From NCBI GenBank assembly GCA_032209605.1, contig JASFXZ010000029.1, forward strand, positions 423,001 to 487,000: a stretch of DNA of 64,000 nucleotides, in the 5' to 3' direction. The notes under the pieces were generated by a model that was not told the origin of the DNA, did no database searches, and saw nothing but the letters and a program-made list of their open reading frames with translations. Position 1 is the first letter of the stretch. Each line of letters opens with the position of its first letter. Positions 60,000 through 64,000 of the stretch are shown piece after piece. The DNA is from Mactromeris polynyma. Its lineage: Eukaryota; Mollusca; Bivalvia; Venerida; Mactridae. A program made the position numbers and the translations under genes.

Positions 60000-62900
60000 C
60001 AACCTTTCTCAAGTAAATAAACATGGACTATATCAGTGTTGATATTCTGTTGAGCATAAAGAAAACAAGTTCTTTACAAGCATCATCATAAACAGATTTT
60101 GGCCAAGTCAATACAAACCATAGGGTGTGCAGGGTTTATTAAACATAGATATGACTGTAACAATATAAACCAAGGACTACATCTATTTACTTTTCAGTAG
60201 GCATAGTGCCAATTCAGGCTAAGTTGCTTAAATACTACGGTAACTACCATGTTTCACCATATTTACTGTTCAAGTGGAACAGGTGCACAGTCCTGATTAT
60301 TCAGTGTATATTAAATAGATGCATCCCACTGTTAGAGCGGAGTGACGTCATGGTTGGAATACTGTATCTATGTCTCCCATAACACTGAAGATTACAAGGC
60401 TAACAGTCAGGTGTTAAAGCTACATAGTTAATGAAATCATAATCACGATTGTATGACTTCTTAAGTGTATCTATTGTATGACAGATTTTATTCAAGGCAC
60501 ATTAAATTACAATAAGGCAAAATTAGCTATCACAATTTACACAACTGTTTCCAAGTGATTGAAAAAGGCCCCACATTTGAATAGTGTAAAAATAGTTATA
60601 AGACCAAGAGGACAGTCTAAAAATCTTGAAAAAAGTCACAAAAAATGTGAATACTAATTCAGTTTCAGAATTATTAACAGTCTCAAGGAAATGTTCCCAA
60701 CATCTTGCCATAAAGGGAAAACTGTTCCCCAACCAATTAAATCCTTGGCAATGCCTAGGTTACGGATACTGTATACACCTTTAATTTGGAGGGTGCAAAA
60801 TTTGGCATTTTTCGATGTTTTCATATTGCTGATGGCCAGAATTGGCCATCCATCATTTCTGCCAAAGTCAAACTATTGTGTCTTAGGTTGTCTAATTAAG
60901 TTAACCTGGCTTAATCAACAACAATAAATGTTCTAACAATACATAGAGAATCGTGCATTCATGGTCATTTTTTATTGAATTTATTATCTTGGCATCGGTG
61001 TTACTGACACTCTACACCATAAGTTCTATTATGAAATTCAATACTACATGGCATGTTACAAATCTACCCCTTTGGCTTTTTAACTATTCAAATTAATTAG
61101 AATGACTAGTTAACTTTGTTGACAACTTAATTTGTCTGCTTATGCATACCTATATTCTAATTCATCAAAATTCTCGTTGACCATAATATTATTTTATAAA
61201 TGAATAAATTTCTTCCAAAATAGGTATGGTAATAAGGAATTCAACAAATGCAATTATCTCCCAATTATTTACTTTGGGATCAAAACAAGAACTTATCAAG
61301 GGTATAGAACTGATGACAAGTGTCAGATCATATGGTTCTTCTGACAATTTCTACAGAGGGGATTGTACTTCCATTGCAAATTATATACCTGGGTATGAGC
61401 CATCCGAAATGTGTGATACTTTACATTGGTGCGGTCTACATTTGGCGGATCAGTGTAGACTGCCAATATAGCGGATATAAAACCCCTGCCAATATGTACA
61501 CGTATACAGCATGTGGAACGTAAAATCTTATAATCAAGAGACATTCACATGAGAAAGTCATGCATTGCATTCAGCTGTTGATCACATGACTAAATTTATA
61601 AAGTATTCGCAAACGAAGTTGAATTACATACTAGAATTCATTACCATTCATTTAATCCGAAAACAAATAAGATACTAGTATAAGCTTTCAAAGACTAAAC
61701 ACTGCAGCAGTTCTTTTAATCATTGAGAATCTTCCTTTAATGAGAATGTTCTAATAATAGACATTTTGGAAACTACGCAGAACTATTATAAACAAAAACT
61801 GAATCCCAGATGCCACGTTGCAAAGTGAGGTAATATATAAAAATAATTGTATATTACGCCTGTTGTAATCTTACACTGGGATTTGACATAAATTAATAGT
61901 GCATTTAATATAATTTCCACCACAGAGTGATTTTTAAATTAAAGAACACTAAGGTAAGAGTTTTATTGTTTTAGAATGAATCGATACATAATACAGAGGT
62001 CTGTGCAGGTTTTGAAAATAAAATTCTTTGTAGTTAACACATTGTTTGGAATGAAAGATAACATAGATCAGAGAGGAATTTTATAGTGTAGTGTACTTTG
62101 CTGTTATTGAAAACTTCAAATCATACATCTAATCAAACCATAGCTGTGTATATGTATATATGTCAATATAGAAACGAAAAATCTTCACATTATTTGGAAC
62201 AAATTTTCAAACTAGTGTTCAGGTTCCAGCAAAATTTAACAATTTTTAGTTGCACAAAAGTGACGTCACTAAGTTACCCTCGGTCTGTCAACTCACCTCT
62301 TTTCAAAAAGTAAGGATAAAGTAGGGCTTTGTTTAACCCATTCCTTGATAGATACGCCTTTTTTGTCCTTTGCCCCTTGCCGAATAGATAGGCATTTATA
62401 CGCATTTATCCTTTGCCTTTTATGACCCTGACTTTTAATCCGCAAATTAAACCGTTAATTACGTCAATCGAATCACATAAAGTAGTTTGTAATAAACTAT
62501 AATCACTATTAAAACGATGCAAACAAAACTAGAATGCGTCCATAGGACACAGATGCCCCCACTTGCAGCCTTTGTCACAGAAGCAAATGCTATTATTCTG
62601 CTCATAGTTTGTGAATGGATATCAAAATTACCAAGTGAACAACTGTACTGATTATGGTGATAAGTCAATGGCCATAACTTTGCACTTACTGGGCGTAACC
62701 ATACATGAAACCCCAGGTGCATAACTATAAGACTTTAGTTGTTGTTGTGAGTATAGAAATTGAAAAAGTAAAATAAAAACAATTTTGGGCGGACTTTGAA
62801 TGGTTACTGAGATAAAGTGGACTTTGAACAAAAAACTTGAACAATAATATGACAGACGATGACGGAAGTTATAACATTGCCTCATCTGTCTGAAACAGAC

Positions 62901-63290
62901 AAGCTAAAAAGGGCATTAATTATTGACAAAATGCAGTCAAGAGTTATGAAACTTTCCTACGTGGTTGCTATTATGATGTCAAACCATCATGTAAAGTTTC
63001 AAAGTAACAGACAAGCTAAAAAAGAGCCATCTATTATAGTGTTAACAAGGTTTATCTAACATTTACCTAGCACCTAGGTTTTATACCAAGTGACACAGTT
63101 TCGAACTTGACCTAGATTTCATAGAGAAAAACTTTCTGACAGTTTCATGGAGTTTTGAATGTGGCCTCTATTGTGTAAACAAGCTAAATGCTGATGAAAG
63201 ACAACGAACAACGGACACTGGGCGATCACAAAACTTTGTACTCAGATGAGCTTAAATTTAATTACCTATTTACCTACCTACCCACCTAAA
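60000..63290. other. Intergenic or intronic DNA, few features
   Basis: Probably a DEPDC5 intron. I looked for the exon before FDKKKSKEP and found none. 62530-62710 is a dispersed repeat (GCGTCCATAGGACACAGATG CCCCC). An 81-codon plus frame at 61226-61471 has no recognisable domain. Confidence 0.55.
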
Positions 63291-63382
63291 TTTTGCTGGG
63301 TAGGGTTATGCCAAACAAACAATTTTATAACAACAGCCCTCGACTTTTCATAAAAATATACACTACTTTTTTATGTTTTCAG

Positions 63383-64000
63383 CAAAATGATTACCGGACG
63401 CCAATATCTGAAAGCCAAGCACTTAGAAGAAAGCACAAGACTAGAAGGCTGCCAAGTGTCATGTATGATACAAATAGGAGACAAGCTGGTCATTGCCGAC
63501 AACCAGAACTCACAACCAGAGGTAAAACTCTTCGGAGCACAATGTAAACAACTTGATAAGGTAACCCTAGATACATCCAGAATCAAAGATTTGACAAGCA
63601 CCAAGAACAATACTTTTGCGGCTCTGAAAGTGGTTTCTGGCTGGTTTTTTTCTGGCTGGTTTTTTTCAAAGAAATGCTACATTGTTCTAATGGAAGTAAC
63701 TCAAGAAGAAAAAATGACAGTAATGGAACAAATTGAATTTGGATATGAAATAACAGCTCTCCATTTTGCCAAAAATCTCTACTTTTTGGCCAGCAGAGAT
63801 CCGGAACCATGCATCAAACTATACAGTAAAAAAAAGAACGAAGTAGTCCATACAATAAAAAGGAAACGTTTGTTTGGCGGAACCCTGTCAAAGATTCATG
63901 TGGATGATAACTACAGGATGATCATCTCAGACAGCACTAACCAGAAAATGGTCACATTTGATTATGATCCAGCAACTCATGAAGTCACACCTTTAACAGA
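63383..64000 (+). CDS. TRIM-like beta-propeller exon, runs off the window
   Basis: After the acceptor TTATGTTTTCAG at 63371-63382 one frame stays open to the last base (over 200 codons); the first Met is at 63387. It reads CQVSCMIQIGDKLVIADN, VKLFGAQC, a VTLDTSRIKDLTS strand, YEITALHFAKNLYFLAS, CIKLYSKKKNEVVHTI, then IHVDDNYRMIISDS and QKMVTFDYDP. This alternation of short beta strands with V-x-L-(F/Y) and I-x-V-(S/D) resembles the C-terminal NHL-like propeller of molluscan TRIM/B-box proteins; RING and B-box exons would be upstream or absent. A 15-base tandem duplication gives SGWFFSGWFF inside a propeller strand and may be damage. Known: such TRIM proteins are often ubiquitin ligases; that is not shown here. 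It lies opposite DEPDC5, whose 5' exons should be further right. Confidence 0.7.

Noticed and set aside
61226..61471. 81-codon plus frame MVIRNSTNAIISQLF
   Set aside because: Two overlapping plus frames and a minus frame are open here with no shared motif and no splice partner.

Overview
This is animal nuclear DNA from one long, intron-rich locus. It is AT-rich, introns follow GT-AG, coding exons are 40-500 bases, and most of the sequence is intronic minisatellites, tRNA-derived SINE-like repeats and short inverted-repeat transposons. The repeats (ends of the form CAAGAGGGCCATGAAGGCCC...AGGTGAGCTAAAA, and SINEs with a conserved central domain) and the propeller exon at the right edge suggest a mollusc, most likely a bivalve. 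I cannot name the species.

The main gene runs right to left on the minus strand, from 59599 down to its stop codon at 4664-4666. I assembled 25 coding exons by hand. Every junction is GT-AG, every intron phase matches, and the exons sum to 3384 nt (1127 codons plus stop) without an internal stop. The protein is DEPDC5 (Iml1), the large subunit of the GATOR1 complex that restrains mTORC1. The window holds the C-terminal two thirds: the middle linker, the SHEN region, the DEP domain and the C-terminal domain. The exons for the N-terminal domain and SABA domain (roughly 400 residues) are not in the window and should lie beyond base 64000.

A second gene enters at the right edge on the plus strand. 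An open frame from 63383 to the window end encodes part of a TRIM-like beta-propeller of the kind expanded in molluscs. If the missing DEPDC5 exons lie past 64000, this gene sits inside, or interleaved with, a DEPDC5 intron on the opposite strand.

The rest is non-coding: 1-4663 is downstream flank with old transposon pieces; 7864-21092 is a 13-kb intron with a 2-kb minisatellite carrying a 667-bp duplication and a three-level nest of mobile elements; 21306-34239 has many short introns with inverted-repeat elements, a 67-bp minisatellite and a perfect 41-bp-arm palindrome; 34385-41243 holds a large foldback structure; 41358-48242 holds a 50-copy, 36-bp minisatellite; 55058-58119 holds 56-bp and 34-bp arrays with insertions. 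I found no rRNA, no convincing functional tRNA, no CRISPR and no intact transposase or reverse transcriptase. The strongest unusual signals are a hairpin repeat family whose two arms change together between loci, and a minisatellite whose main variable base sits on the axis of a palindrome.
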